Assembly: GCA_002197995.1 (NCBI GenBank) | Contig: NGZR01000005.1 | Location: forward strand, 3,596,001-3,660,000 | Source of the DNA: Gaeumannomyces sp. JS-464 | Taxonomy: Eukaryota > Ascomycota > Sordariomycetes > Magnaporthales > Magnaporthaceae | Direction of reading: 5' to 3' | DNA: 64,000 nucleotides | Shown: positions 1 to 12,052 of the stretch, piece after piece | How the letters are laid out: every line of letters starts with the position of its first letter | How positions within the stretch are numbered: position 1 is the stretch's first letter | Made by a program: the position numbers and the translations under genes | The notes under the pieces: generated by a model | What the model saw: the letters and a program-made list of their open reading frames with translations, nothing else | Databases searched by the model: none | What the model was told of the DNA's origin: nothing

Positions 1-2062
1 TCTATATTTGAAGGAGCAGTCGGGCGCACGGGCAGACTCCTCCACATCCTGTCAATGCGATGCTGCTTTGTCGGATCTGCGCGGGAAGGCGACCGAGTGC
101 TGGTGGTGTGTGCCGGGCTCTGGAAGCTGCCGCGTCGCGGCGGCAAGGCGAGTGTGTCGCCTCGCCTTGTGGCCTCGCCTGTTGTGTTGCAGCTCCAGAG
201 CTTGGTTTGCTGGGAGGCCGCGGCCAAGGACCAACCCCGGGCTAGGGCAGGCGGGTACCGATCGAACTAGGCCGGCCCGGGCGGGTGCCCCTAAGGTAGT
301 GGTGGTAGTGAGCGCGTAGACGGGCCGGGCCAAATGGGGGCAGGCAACGAGAGGCGGGATCCCACAGGACGCTGCTCCGCACGTAAAGACCATGGAAAGG
401 GGCATGGAGAGGGGCATGGAAGAGGCATCGAGCAGGGTTTACGTGTGGAGGATCCAGGTACCCGCGAGAATCCGGGCCTGAAAGGCCGGCGACATCACCA
501 TCGCTCGCCGCGACGGAAATGCGCGTCGCTTGCCGAAAAATCGTATGCACCTACAGGTAGAAGAAGGATTCTGCTGGGGCTCACGCGCGTGCACTGTCGG
601 AGCTGAATTTGGCCGCCTACCTTCCCGCACCCCTGCCCTTCCAGAAGACCCAAAATTGAGGCCGAGCAGGCCATAAACCCCATTGAACTTCCGGGGCAGA
701 CGAAAACTAGGGCCGTGTCTCTTGACGAGAGGCCGCCCCTTCTATCACGACCACGAAGTACTCCGCTGTACTGTCGGGTATCCTTGTTTACGGCGGAAAC
801 TAATGCGGAATGTGACGGCCAGCGCCAAAGTAACGGCGACTCGTGCTTCGTGTCATTCAACGAGAAAAACAGCGCCGATCGAATGCGGGTGTTTCAAGCC
901 CGCGCAAGAGACGGTGGGGACAGGCCGAGACATCTTGGCTGGGTGGCTGGGAAGTGTACGTAGTTCCGACAAACGAGAAATAAACAAAATCAAACCAAGG
1001 AAAAAGAAAATCCGGCTCGCATCTCGACACCACCCTCCCATCCCATCCGATGACGCACTCGGGAAGCTTGCTGTCCTGCCGCTCCCCTCCACCCCGCTCC
1101 AATGCCGGTGTACGTGATCCATAAAGTAGGAGATTTTTTAAGGCGGAAGATCGGCAGAGAATTCGGATCAAGCATGGTTTGCACGGTTGGGGGTGGAGGA
1201 TCAGCCTGTGGTTACACGTAGTGACATCGAGGAAGAAAGGTTGCCACGTGAAAGCATGCGTGGGGCGAGGCGTGTTTTGTTGTACGACATCTCGAGGGTA
1301 GCCGCTGGCTACCTTGCCACCAAACCTGCTTTGGCTATTGTTATATCTTCTGCCTTTTTTTCCCCTCCGCCCCAGGGCCCGTCCTAGCTCCTCTCAGCTT
1401 CCACACGAACAAACCACGCAAAGGCGAGCATCTTCCGACGATGGTAAAGATTAATTAATACTAGCTAGCCCCGAGTCCTCCCGTCTGGTCTGACAGTTCG
1501 GCCCGTCCCATGGTCTTCCCTCTCCGCGAGGTATTACGTCCGGAATTGGGTATCGCTCGCCCCTGAGAGCAACTTCAATATGTACACAGAACATGTAGCT
1601 GTCGAAAGGAAATGTCCGTCTCCATCCACCCCCGCATTAAGAATAAAGAAGGCAGGGCTGCAAGTAAGAAGAGCCCCCTCTCGTTCCAGCCCGAATCTTC
1701 CCCTCATGTTTGAAGGCAAGGAAATCAAGGTAGTCACCTGGTCCCCCACGCAGACGCATTAGTTTCCCTCCATCCCCAAAAGTCCAAAAATCCAATGTGA
1801 CGCCCGTTTCTGCCCAAATGAATGCCTGGCCGCAGGACTGCGATGTCCCTTCGTGTGCTTTTCCCCACTCTAGTTTGTTCCCGTGTCATGACATTGCGCC
1901 AGTAGTCCTCCATGGTATCCGTTATTGCAAAAATATGGTCGTTAAAGCGTGAAACGAGTGTCGTGAAAGTCATTCAAGAGTATAAAACAAGAGAGAAAGC
2001 ACTGGGAAGGCTTTCAGCGCGCCACCCTTTCGGGAGGCTGAAAAACCCGTGGCCACAGGGTA
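1..2062. other. Non-coding stretch, no gene recognised
   Basis: No reading frame here resembles a known family, and frames on both strands are short and mutually overlapping. The right end (about 1,750-2,062) is probably the 3' untranslated region of the leftward wall-protein gene that ends at 2063. An ATTAATTAAT-type AT patch lies near 1,450. Nothing else is supported. Confidence 0.6.
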
Positions 2063-2971
2063 TCAGATGAGGGCAACAGCGCCAAAGAGGCCGGCGATGA
2101 GAGCGACGGCGGGCGCGTTGTTGATGCGGGCACCGGCGGCCGGGACCGGGGGCGCGCTGGTCGCGGGGGACTGAGGAGGCTTCGACGTGGTCATGGTCGT
2201 CGGGCTGACGACGGTGGCCGGGGGGCCCGGGATGGTCTGGGTCTGTGTGCCGCCGACGGTGACGAAGTGGGTCGGCTTCTCGACAACCGTCTCCTTGCCG
2301 GGCACCGTGACCTTGACCGTCTGGTCCTTGTGCTCCGTCTTGGTGACGGGGCGGACCTCGGTCACGGTGTGGGCGTCGGTCACCTTGATGGTGATGGTGT
2401 TGGTCTTGGTCACAACCTTGGTCTCACCCTCCACGATGGTCGTGTACGTGGTGACCGGGCAGGTCGTGGTGGTGTAAACATCGGTCTTGACGTAGTTGGT
2501 GGTCTCGTGGGTGGTGTCTATGTCCCGGGGTTAGTCTTAGTCTTCCTCATTACTAGGAAAGGCTCTGGTACTTACAGACTTTGACGGTCGTGGGGACAAC
2601 CGTCTCAACCAGCTTCGTCTTGGTGTAGGTCACATAGACCGTCTTGCCATCGACGGTCTTGGTCTCGGTGACCGGCACAAGCTTGGTCTGGGTCACGTGG
2701 GCGACCTCCTTGGCCGTCTCCGTCTTGTCGGGACCGTAGACGGTCTCGTAGATGACGGTGGGCACCTTGGTCCACACCTCCGAGGTAGTGGTGTAGGTGG
2801 TGTAGTAGGTCTTGCCGGGGCTTGTGGACCGTCTCGGTGACGGGGCAGACCGTGGTGTAGACGACATCGACACAGTGGTCTTGGTGATGATCTTGCCCTT
2901 GTCCCAGCCGGCGTGGTCGCGGTCGCGAGGACCGAAGCAGCCAGGCCCAGGAAAGCGAATGCGGCCTTCAT
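2063..2971 (-). CDS. GPI-anchored Thr/Val-rich cell-wall protein, frame broken in exon 1
   Basis: Probable covalently attached wall or surface mannoprotein. The start at 2971 gives a secretion signal (MKAAFAFLGLAASVLA). The body is built of Thr/Val/Tyr/Lys-rich units with YTT, TKT and CPVT motifs. The C-terminus has a Pro/Ser/Thr spacer followed by a small-residue site and a hydrophobic tail ending GLFGAVALI, as expected for GPI attachment. One intron at 2518-2575 (GTAAGT donor, CTAAC branch, TAG acceptor) joins exon 1 to an in-frame exon 2. Exon 1 needs three single-base corrections to read as family-like sequence: a missing base near 2914-2918, a missing base near 2871-2874, and an extra base in the G4 run at 2817-2820. 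The corrected frame restores a second CPVT unit matching the one in exon 2, which supports the reading. A TATAAA lies at 3161-3166 on the minus strand. It resembles CCG6/Sed1-like proteins in composition only, so the exact family is uncertain. Confidence 0.75.
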
Positions 2972-5900
2972 GATGACAACAGCGAGGGTGTGCACGAACG
3001 AAAGTCGGGTATGACTTTTGAACGAAGGTGTGTCAAGTAACCTTAGCGAACGGTTACTTTGGTCAAGCCGGAGAGAGCAGGCTGCTGGGCAAGATGAGTG
3101 GCCCGTGTTGTGATGGAGAGAAACAGGGATTGGGGACGAGAGGAAGGGGGAGGGCGGCCGTTTATATTCGACGAAGTCTCGCTCCCAGCTCATCGGGTAT
3201 GAGCAGCCGCCCGGTCTCCGGATACCTGTGCAGAGAGAAAGGACGGGGGCGGGGGTGCCGATGACATCTTCCACGTCGTCCAGCAGTTAACCAGCGGGTC
3301 AGCTAGCGCGCTCCCCTTTTCCTCCCCCTTCGTAGAACCCACCATGCCGTTCCAGGCCTACTCTCGGTCGCATCGCACGAGACGCACGGTCAAGACCAAC
3401 AAGCTCTGGTCTGCCCTCGGCTGGGCTGGGTGCTGATCGGCTTGGCAGCAAAAGCAGGGTTGTAGGGGGGTTGGGCAAGAGTAACACGCATAGCGCGTCG
3501 AGAGGAGGGTGATGGGATGCAGCTCGAAGGCCGCGCCCTGCAGCCATGCCCTTCAAGCCACCACTCGGGGCCCAGCAGACAACGCGAAAGCAGGACGGAA
3601 AGTCAGGCCATCAACAAATGCCCAGTCTCACTCGCTGAGTTCCAGGACGGGTGTGGGGATGGCGCGGTGTGGCTGGAGGTTGGCAGGTTCTGTTTGAGCT
3701 GGCTGCAGCTTTCGCACACTTCCTTGTCCTTGCAGCCGAGCATCTAGGCATTCAGCATGCAGTCGGATACGAGGAGGCCGGCATACGTAGCAAGCCCCGA
3801 GAACTTCGGGGCGACCACGACGACGGCTGCATGCTGGACCTCAATTAACAGCGAGAGGCGGTGGAGCCCAGCCAGTTGCCCAAAAACAAACTCTCGGTGC
3901 GAGGCCATATCGACAGTAGACAAAAAAGAAGGCGAGAGAGGTAGCACTGGAGGGGTGACATGTATCCTGGACGCCCGTTTACACTCGAGCCAAAAAGGTG
4001 TGGGTGAGCGTTGCTGGTCAGCCCAGGGGCACGATTCTGTCGTGATTGGCGAGGAGCAAGGGAGCAAAGGGAAGCAAAAGCATGGCCGGCCCCCTCTTTT
4101 GACGGTCCCCCCTGTCCCCCATAATGGGTCCAGCCACACCATGCAGACGGCAGCCGACTAGTCGTTGGACGGGAGGCCAGGGACTTGCCCTGGATCGCCA
4201 GGCTCCCCCAGCAGCCGTAAGGAGCCGGACCCATGACGATGATGTCGTCGATGAGGTGGGAAACCAGAAAATTCTCAGGCGCGGACCCGGTGGCATTCGA
4301 AAGAGTAATATCAATCTATACTTATGGGCCGTTTCCCGCATGCGCGGGCAAGAGTCCAAGCAGCCTTGTTCGGAAAATCGGCAGGGCGAGAGGGTTCCAT
4401 GGCTTTCCAGCCTGCGTCACCTTGGTCCATGGCCTGGGCCTAGGTTGTCGGGGCAAAAAGAAGAGGAGGGACGAGAAGTAACGCTCGCACAAGCAGCGCA
4501 GTTCTTCGTTGCCGGAGCACGACAGACAGGAGACATGTTAGAGCTGAGTTTGTGGCCGGGCTAGGGACGGACAAGGACAGAAGGGATGACAGGCTCGGCA
4601 GGGCACCGAATGCAACGTGTAAAAGAAGCCCGCTCCGCCTTCTGTTCCCCGTTGCTTCGTTCTACAATGGGGCTGGGCTCGTACGCCCTTCAGTTTTTGC
4701 TTCTCTCTTTCTCTCTCTCGAAAAATGGGGAGGCGGGCGGTGTAAAATGGATAGATCCAGGAGCCAAGGCGTGACGGAACGGTTACAGGCTGGTGCGGGC
4801 TCGTCTTGGGCGAGGTGTGTGTTACGATCTGAAAGCGATAGGTTGAAGATCTACGGACCGACGCGAGCTGTTTACTTCCTTGCCGGTGCCTAACTAACTT
4901 AGGGAGCCAGCTAGCCAACAAGCCTACCCAGCTTGGTTGGAAGGTTGGAGGGTTCGCCATGCTGGCCGCCTGAAGGGCCTGGCTGCCGTGGCTGCCTTGC
5001 TGGGCCAACAGGATCTCGGGGAAGGATAGAAACCTGCTTTGGCGAACGTGCAGACAGACTTGTCTGTTCCCGCCTTCTGTATTTTGCATGGCGTGCCCCA
5101 CACAGCCACGTCTGGCTGAGACGGATGAGGGAAAGCTGCAGAAAGGGCACAAAACAAAGCCTCAGTCGGCCGATCGGTGCGTCTGCCTTGTTGCACAACC
5201 CGAGGAGATAATATCAGAGAGTGCAGAGGGCGAGAGGAGGCGGAGAGACGAAGGAGGGGGGAATCGGGCTAAGACGACGCTAGAAGAAGTGATCGCCTTG
5301 CTGGCGAAGTGCAGGGGTTGGGCGCGGCAATTGTTGCCCCCTGGGCCAAAAACCGCCAGCCGGGACCATCGGCAGAGGGCTCTGGCTGGTTGGTGGCTCT
5401 GGAGGTAGTATCGCGTGGGGAACGGCGGGTCCCGATGACGGTCGTGTTCAAAAAAGGACGAGAGGGAAAAAAGAAGGCTAGCCAGGGCGTCCTTGTCGAT
5501 CTTGGCAGACATCGAGATCTCCCACGGGTCCTTCTTTTTCCCATCTCTCGCACTCGCAGCGGTCAAGTCCAGCTGTTCTCGCTCGGAAAGGGGCGTGAGA
5601 GAGGGGCCTCTCCTGGCCGGCCACGACATCCGCTTGAGGTAGCATTTCAGCTGGCCATCGAGGCCTCGGTATCACACACTCGCAAAAGGCCGCCACTCGG
5701 GCGGACTCGTCCGAAAGAAGCAAGAGAAAAGCAAGGAAGCGAAGAACAACTCCTCCTTGCGGGCGAGACAGCGACAGAGCCAGAGATTGTTCGGGAATGG
5801 CGCTGGGGGAGCGTAACAAATCCAGCACGCTTGAGCAGCCACGCAGGGGGTGGCGGCCAAGTCTCAGGCCAATCTGCTTCAGAAGCTGCGGGCGACGGTC

Positions 5901-6889
5901 GACGCTACTGCAACTGCAGCAAGGGAGGCACGCCCTGTCGTGATAGGTTGTTGGCCCAAAAGCGAGATGTCGGCTTTTGGAAGTCGGGGAGGTTGGCACA
6001 ACGGGCGATGGGCGAGCTCGCACTCGAGAATCGGCGACGTGGAGAGGGAAAAAGAAAAAGAAAAAAGTTGGTCAACGCGGATCGACGGCTAGCCGAGTCA
6101 GCACGGCCGGGCCTGTGCTTGACGGACCACGCCAACGGGAACCCCATTGTCCCAATTCCGTTTTTTTCTGTGCTGTATCATTTCTCAATTCCTTTACCCT
6201 GGTGGCTCCAACACGCTTGTGCTTGGCTCAAGTCACGGACAGCGAACGGTGGGCTGTTGTGTCGAACCTGTCACCCCAAGTTTTTGCCCATCCGTTATTT
6301 CCTGTCGAGGCCCAGGCTGCACCGCACGTGTTGAGCAGGTGCCACTCGGAGCTGAGTTTCAGTGTGTGCAAGTTCCAGACTTGGAAAGCTCCTGCCAGCC
6401 CAGCAAAGGCCTCCTTCCCGTCCTCGGATGCCCCTCCAGTTCCACCGCAATGGTACAACCAGGCCCCTATCAGCCGCGAGTGGGGCGGGGGCGGGGTGAC
6501 GTCGACGCCATTCCATGCTGCCCCTATCAATCTGATACTCGCCCGACGTCGACCCAATTCAAGATAGCTTCATGTCCACATCACACAACAGCGACAGTTC
6601 GTCCGTCAGCCGTAGCCACCTAGAGCCCGCCCACCTCGCCACCCACTCTCCGTCTGACCGGTGCGCCACCGTGAATGAAGCCTGCCCGTAGCCAGCATTA
6701 ACCTGCGTAAAACCCGGCCTATTCGTGCAGCGCCGAAAGAAGACCGACCCCATCCACCCCTGGCGTGACGGCCGCCACCGCCAACCGGCATCCCTTGCGC
6801 ATCTGCCTCTGATACCCGACACACCCTACATCTAGGCAACTCGCAGGCACCGTGCGCAGTGTCACACCAAACCTCGCCTGCCTGTCGAC
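2972..6889. other. Intergenic region between the wall-protein and PLC genes
   Basis: Nearly 4 kb without a gene I can support. It holds the upstream region of the leftward wall gene (TATAAA at 3161-3166) and the leader of the rightward phospholipase C gene. A 341-codon open frame at 5309-6334 has no domain, no biased family-like composition and dense overlapping frames on the other strand, so I treat it as chance in GC-rich DNA. Confidence 0.6.
3161..3166 (-). promoter_or_regulatory. Possible TATA box of the wall-protein gene
   Basis: TATAAA on the minus strand, about 190 bp upstream of the start codon at 2971, in an otherwise GC-rich stretch. A TATA element would suit a strongly or conditionally expressed surface-protein gene. 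Position and sequence are seen; function is inferred. Confidence 0.4.
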
Positions 6890-9102
6890 ATGGCTCTAGC
6901 CCCGGAAACCCAACAGGCCGCCCAGCAGGCTGGAGGCGGTGTCAGCGGCGAGGCTCACTCCGTCCCGACCCTCAATGCCGCCCTCGTCGCCCACCTGACC
7001 AGGATCTACAAAGCCCACGAACACAAAGACAACCAGACCTGGTCCAAAGAGCAGGTCGCAGCCTTCCTACGCCATGTCCAGGACGACGCCGAGTCCGACG
7101 GCCCCTTGGCCACCTGCAAGGAGCTTGACTTCAATGGCTTCCTCGCTTACATGGCATCTCCGGCCTCTAGCTTTATCGGCACCGCCAAGGACCAGGATCT
7201 TTCGTGGCCCCTCTCCAGCTACTTCATCAGTTCCAGTCACAACACCTACCTAACCGGCAACCAGCTTTACAGCCTCTCCAGCACAGATGCCTACAAGAAT
7301 GTGCTCCTCCGCGGCTGCCGCTGCATCGAGGTTGACGTTTGGGACGGCGACGAGTCCGATGCCGAGGTTTCGAGCATTAGCAGCGCCAGCGACTCGGGGA
7401 AACATGCCAAACGCAAGGAGCGCGTTAACAAGGTCAAGGAGAAGCTGCCCGGATCCCTGACCGCCCGCTTCAAGGATACATCACTGGGCAAGCGTCTCAG
7501 TCATTTCGTCGATAGCAAGACCGAGCCCAAACAGCAGTCATCATCTCCCCTATCACCGGCGTCCGCCCTCTCTAGCTCCGCTTCAGGGGGTGGTGGTGCG
7601 GCCGAGACGGGCCAGGAACCCGGAGCCGTGCTGAAAAAGACCCCGACCCCTGAAGCCGGTGTGATTGAGCCCAGAGTGTATCACGGCTACACTCTAACCA
7701 AAGACGTCCCATTCCGCGATGTTTGTTACGCCATCAGGGACAACGCCTTCGCCACTTCGGACCTTCCCCTGATTGTGAGCCTTGAGGTGCATTGTAGACC
7801 GCAGCAACAGCAGTGCATGGTTGATATCATGCAGGAGGCCTTCAAAGGGGTACGTAACACTTCATATGACCTTGATATTGAATGACAATTCTTCGAGGAG
7901 CTTCCGCTGAAGTGAAATACTGCAGTATCTGCTACCACAACCAGAGGAGGACGCCAAGGCCCTGCCTGCTCCCGAGGCACTGCGAAACAAAATCCTGATC
8001 AAAGTGAAATACGCTCCTCCAGGGCTGGAAGCCGAAGTCCCTGTGTCCCCTGTAGACGAGGCTGCGGATGAAGATGAAGTCGCGCCTCCCGCCGCGGCAG
8101 CACCGGACCAAAAGCCGAAAAAGAAGTCCAAAATCATTCAGGCCCTAAGCCAGCTGGGAATCTTTACTCGCGGTGTCTCTTTCAAAAGTCTTACGCAGCC
8201 CGAGGCAACGATGCCGACACACATATTCTCGCTTTCCGAAAAAGGCGTCCTAGAGGTCCACGAAAAGTCGCCCAAGGCTCTTTTTGACCATAACAAGCAC
8301 TTCCTGATGAGGGCTTACCCTTCGGGCTTGCGGATCAAGTCCTCCAACCTGGACCCAGTGGTGTTCTGGAGGAAGGGGATCCAAGTCGTCGCGCTCAACT
8401 GGCAGAACTGGGATGAGGGTATGATGCTCAACGAGGGCATGTTCGCGGGCACAAAAGGATATGTGCTTAAGCCCGAAGGTTGGTGTTGGGCCTTTGTGCC
8501 GAAGTCCTCACACAAGGGCCATGCAACGGAAGCCATGGACTCGGTTATGCTAACATCCTATAACAGGCTACAGGGGCACCAAGACGCAGGCCACAGGCGA
8601 CCCGACCAAGGGCGAGACGCAAGCGACGGCCGTAGCCCACCGCAAGCTAGACCTGACGGTCGAGGTCTTGGCGGGCCAGGACCTGCCGCTGCCGACGGGC
8701 GACGAGAACCCAAAGTCGTTCCGCCCCTACGTCAAGGTGGAGCTGCACGTCGAGGAGCCGGGCGAGCGGCACGGCGGCGAGCCCGGGAACCCGGCGCCCG
8801 CGATGGATGCCAAGGAGAAGGAGGGCGAATACAAGCTCAAGACCAAGACGCAGCGCGGCGTGGACCCGGACTTTGGCGGCGAGGCGCTCCGCTTCGCGGC
8901 CGTCCCGGGCGTCGTCGAGGAGCTCGCGTTCGTGCGCGTCACGGTGCGCGACGACGAGTTTGGCCGCGACGACCTCTCCGCCTGGGCCTGCGTGCGCCTC
9001 GACCGCCTCCGGGTGGGATATCGCCTTGTGCGCCTCCTCGACGCCAAGGGTATGGAGACCAAAGGCCTGGTCCTGGTCAAGATTACAAAGAAACTGTATT
9101 AG
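6890..9102 (+). CDS. Phosphoinositide-specific phospholipase C (delta-like, no PH domain)
   Basis: Cleaves phosphatidylinositol 4,5-bisphosphate to diacylglycerol and IP3, feeding calcium and PKC signalling at membranes. Three exons: 6890-7849, 7926-8478 and 8567-9102. The introns are 7850-7925 (GTACGT donor) and 8479-8566 (TGCTAAC branch), giving 682 aa. Order: EF-hand-like N-terminus (about 30-95), PI-PLC X domain with HNTYLTGNQL (catalytic His117), CRCIEVDVWDG (Glu147, Asp149) and YHGYTLT (second His, about 265), then the Y domain (SGLRIKSSNLDPVVFW, MMLNEGMFAGT), then a C2 domain (about 515-682). A Ser/Gly-rich, lysine-rich insertion of about 100 residues splits the X domain. There is no room for an N-terminal PH domain. 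Reading through without the second intron looks like a frameshift, but KPEG joins YRGTKTQATG across the splice, so the gene is intact. It is convergent with ARP8. Confidence 0.96.
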
Positions 9103-9609
9103 GCGTGGGTACGTCAGTGGGGCGAGACGGTAGGAGCCACAGAAGCAGCTGAGGACTCGGGTGTCATTCATTCTGAGAGGCCGCTATTTCATCCACAATG
9201 CAGGCGGGCATACATTCTCAGCATACAACGTTCTCAGTGTTGGGCTATCACCCGTGCAGTTGGAACCTAACCTTGACGCAGATTTCGACACGTTTGATGG
9301 CCTTACATGCAGCCGATGAGTGGCATGCCAGTACTCTATACCTGTAGATAGGTTTTGAAAAACGGTATAACCGCACCACTATGTCGCAAGACGAACGCCA
9401 AAACAAAAAAGAAAACGGAGAGAATAGACGCTGGCCTTCCCGCGTTTGGTATACTTTCCATGCCTCGTTCCAGGTGAAGTGCGTATACCGACATTTTGAA
9501 CAAAAACTAAATTATAACCCGCAGCGCCCTCACTCCCCGATCCGCCGTAATTCCCAATCCCACGTCCCTTCCAACAGGGGGGAAAAAAAAAGAGAAAAAA
9601 AAACCGGGC
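9103..9609. other. Convergent 3' region shared by PLC and ARP8
   Basis: About 500 bp between the stop codons of two converging genes, so it should hold both 3' untranslated regions. It is more AT-rich than the flanks, with A-rich patches near 9,400 and 9,585-9,603. No gene is seen. Confidence 0.7.
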
Positions 9610-12052
9610 TCACCAGGCCCACAGGACCTTGTGGTGCAGCACCCTCGCGTCCAGCCTCTCAACCTCGTGGGGCGTTATCCACGAGTCGTTGGTGGGCAGC
9701 TTTGCGAAGACGCTGGCGCCCTTCCAGACGACGACCTGCTCGTCCATGTCGCGGGCGCTGCGGCTGACGAGGATGCGGTCCAGGAGGTCCGGGCGGCGGG
9801 CCTTGAGCTTCTCCTCGAGGAAGGGGGCAAAGTTTGGGATCTTTGCGCCGCCGCCGATGACCATGATGGACCCGAGCAGGTCGCGCAGCTTCTTGTCCTC
9901 GCCCTTGGCCGCGTTCTGGATCGACATCATGATGGCGATGTCAAGCGGCACCACGGGCAGCACCGAGTCGCGCTCCACCGCGAGCGCCTTTTGCGTCCGC
10001 GCCAGGTTCTCGATGAACATGACGGGGGGCGCCGCCGCCGCCGCCGCCTGCTGCTGGGCCGGCGCGCCCGTGCCGTTGGCGAAGCCCGCCGGCCCGCTGA
10101 ACGACGGGGCGGGCGTGCCGCCATTCCTGCCGTTCGGCGCCGGGCTGCTCGCGCCGTTGACGTCCTTGCCGCCGGTGAACACAAAGGGCGCAGGGACGGG
10201 GGTGCTGGCGCCCTCCGGGGCTGGCGATGGCGCGTTGGACCCCATCGGCGTCCCGTTTGCGTCGGCGCCGCGGTTGAGGTAGTTGAACGGCTGAGGCTTC
10301 TCCTTGCCCGGCGTCGGCATCTCCTGCGACGGGACTCCCGAAGCCCCGTTTGTCGTGGCCGCCCCGATTGTGGGCTTGAGGTGCGCCAACACGGCAAACT
10401 GGGCGGCCGACGTCGGGTCGTCTGGGTACTCGACATCGTAGGCGTTGTAGGACCTGTCGATAAGCTTCCTCCGGCCACGAAGCTTGGTGCTGTTGTCAAA
10501 GGTTGATGGGTCGAAAAAGCCCATTGACGCCAGCAGGCCTTGGTCGTACAGCTTGAAGCTATACTTCTGAGTAGGCTGGTTGGGTGCGCGCACGTGGAAT
10601 GTGTTCTCAACCACCTTGATGTTCTCCTGCGACAGCGTCGCGTACTTGATCTTGAGCTCCTCGGCAAGCAAGAAGTCGTAGCGTCGCCGCAGGTTGATGT
10701 CCTCGTAGGGCAGATTGTCGTACAGCATCATCTTGATAAAGGTCTCGGTCACATCGTAGCCGCCAAACTTGAGGTTTACGCGCGAGTCCTCAACGCAAAG
10801 GCCGTCCTCGACGCACGTAATGGACGTCTTCTGCGCACCCACGTCAACGACGCAGGCCTGGGTGTAGCCGGCGCCAAAAGTGGCCGCCATGCTCTCCTGG
10901 ATGAAGCAGACCTTGTTGAACTCGAACCAGGTCACGCACGACCGCAGGGCCGCCTCGACGTACTTCTTGTCGTACAAGTCCGGGATGACAAAGACACACG
11001 AGTACTGCGGCCATGTACTGTTGCGTGTCAGCCCCAGCTCCTGACGAATCGCCCTGTCTAGGATGGTCTCGAAGTCGTCGTAGAGCCGCTCGGCCGACGT
11101 GTACTCGTCCTCGTTCAGCCATCCCGACTGTATCGGCCACCAGAGCTTGAACTTGGGGTTTGAGTCGTTGGGGATCAGCTGCGCTTGCTGTCCAATAAAG
11201 CAGGAAGCGACAGATGATGGATCCTCGCCCGAGTTCACGTCGGTCCATTCAACCTCGATGGGGTCGTTGTGCTTCGGGATCGTCTCGCCCTTAGTGCGAC
11301 GGTTGAAGTTCTGGACGAGCTCCTTGGAGTTGGGCAGGACCTTACGCTTGTTCGCGCGCATGTCGACCTTAAGATCATTGCTGATCTTCTGGTACTTCTT
11401 GGACCACTCCTCGCCGTACATGTGCTCCTGGGTCGAGGCCTCGAACTGGCGGCGCGGCAGCGCCTCGTGCTCCTCGTCCTCGGTCTGGGGCCACTTTGCG
11501 GCGACCACCATGGGGACCGTCTTGGGCAGGGCGTCGCTGGCAAAGCCGATGCGCAGGTTTTGGCTGCCGGGGTGGATGACGATGATCTTGGACGGGTCGA
11601 GGGCGGCCGGAGTCGGGGCGGGGCCGTCGTCGGCCTGCATATCGGGCACGGGTAGCGGGAGGTCGCCATGCTGGTTGAGGGCGCGGTCGCGATCCTTTGC
11701 GTTCTGTACTAGCCTGTCGCGCGTCGCATCGCCCTGGAGACGAAGTGCCAGGATCTGATCATCGCGCTTCATGTACTCTCTTCCAAGCTGTCAGCAGCGA
11801 AACGGTCAGGAAACGGCGGCGGCGGCGGCGGAGGCGGCGTACGTGTAGTAGTTCTTTTGGTTGATCTGCGGGACGTCGGGCCAGCTCGACTGCTTCATGC
11901 CATTGTCGGTACGCTCCAGTCCTGAGGAGGATGCTCGTCAGCCAAGGGACAAACTGGGAGCGGCAAAAGAGCAACAACGGCGTGGCCAGCGCGGCATGCG
12001 CGACAAACTCACCTTCGCGAAGGAGGACGCGCTCGCTGACCTTGCCAACCAT
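9610..12052 (-). CDS. Actin-related protein 8, INO80 chromatin-remodelling subunit
   Basis: Arp8 binds nucleosomes as part of the INO80 complex in the nucleus. Three exons read leftward: 12052-12013, 11921-11843 and 11779-9610, giving 762 aa. The two small 5' exons restore the family N-terminus (MVGKVSERVLLREGLERTD, then WPDVPQINQKNYYTEY) and join in frame to MKRDDQILALRLQ. The donors are GTGAGT and GTACGC; the second acceptor is a plain AAG. The actin fold is clear: IVIHPGSQNLRIGFASDA near the N-terminus, CVVDVGAQKTSITCVEDG in the middle, and SIMVIGGGAKIPNF with the VVVWKGASVFAKL segment near the end. A Pro/Ala/Gly/Asn-rich insertion of roughly 120 residues (about 505-625) sits before the C-terminal actin lobe, where fungal Arp8 proteins often carry low-complexity sequence. 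No frame breaks. Confidence 0.95.

Noticed and set aside
2972..3274. Upstream extension of the wall-protein frame
   Set aside because: The internal ATG at 2971 gives a proper signal peptide; the extension would bury it and covers a TATA box.
5309..6334. 341-codon open frame on the plus strand
   Set aside because: No domain, no splice partners, and composition typical of GC-rich non-coding DNA, with other long frames overlapping it on both strands.
8479..8566. Apparent frameshift in the PLC gene between the Y and C2 domains
   Set aside because: Explained by an 88-bp intron with a perfect TGCTAAC branch site; the two flanks join in frame.
9631..10506. 291-codon plus-strand frame
   Set aside because: Antisense shadow of ARP8; Arg-rich composition reflects complementary GC-rich codons.
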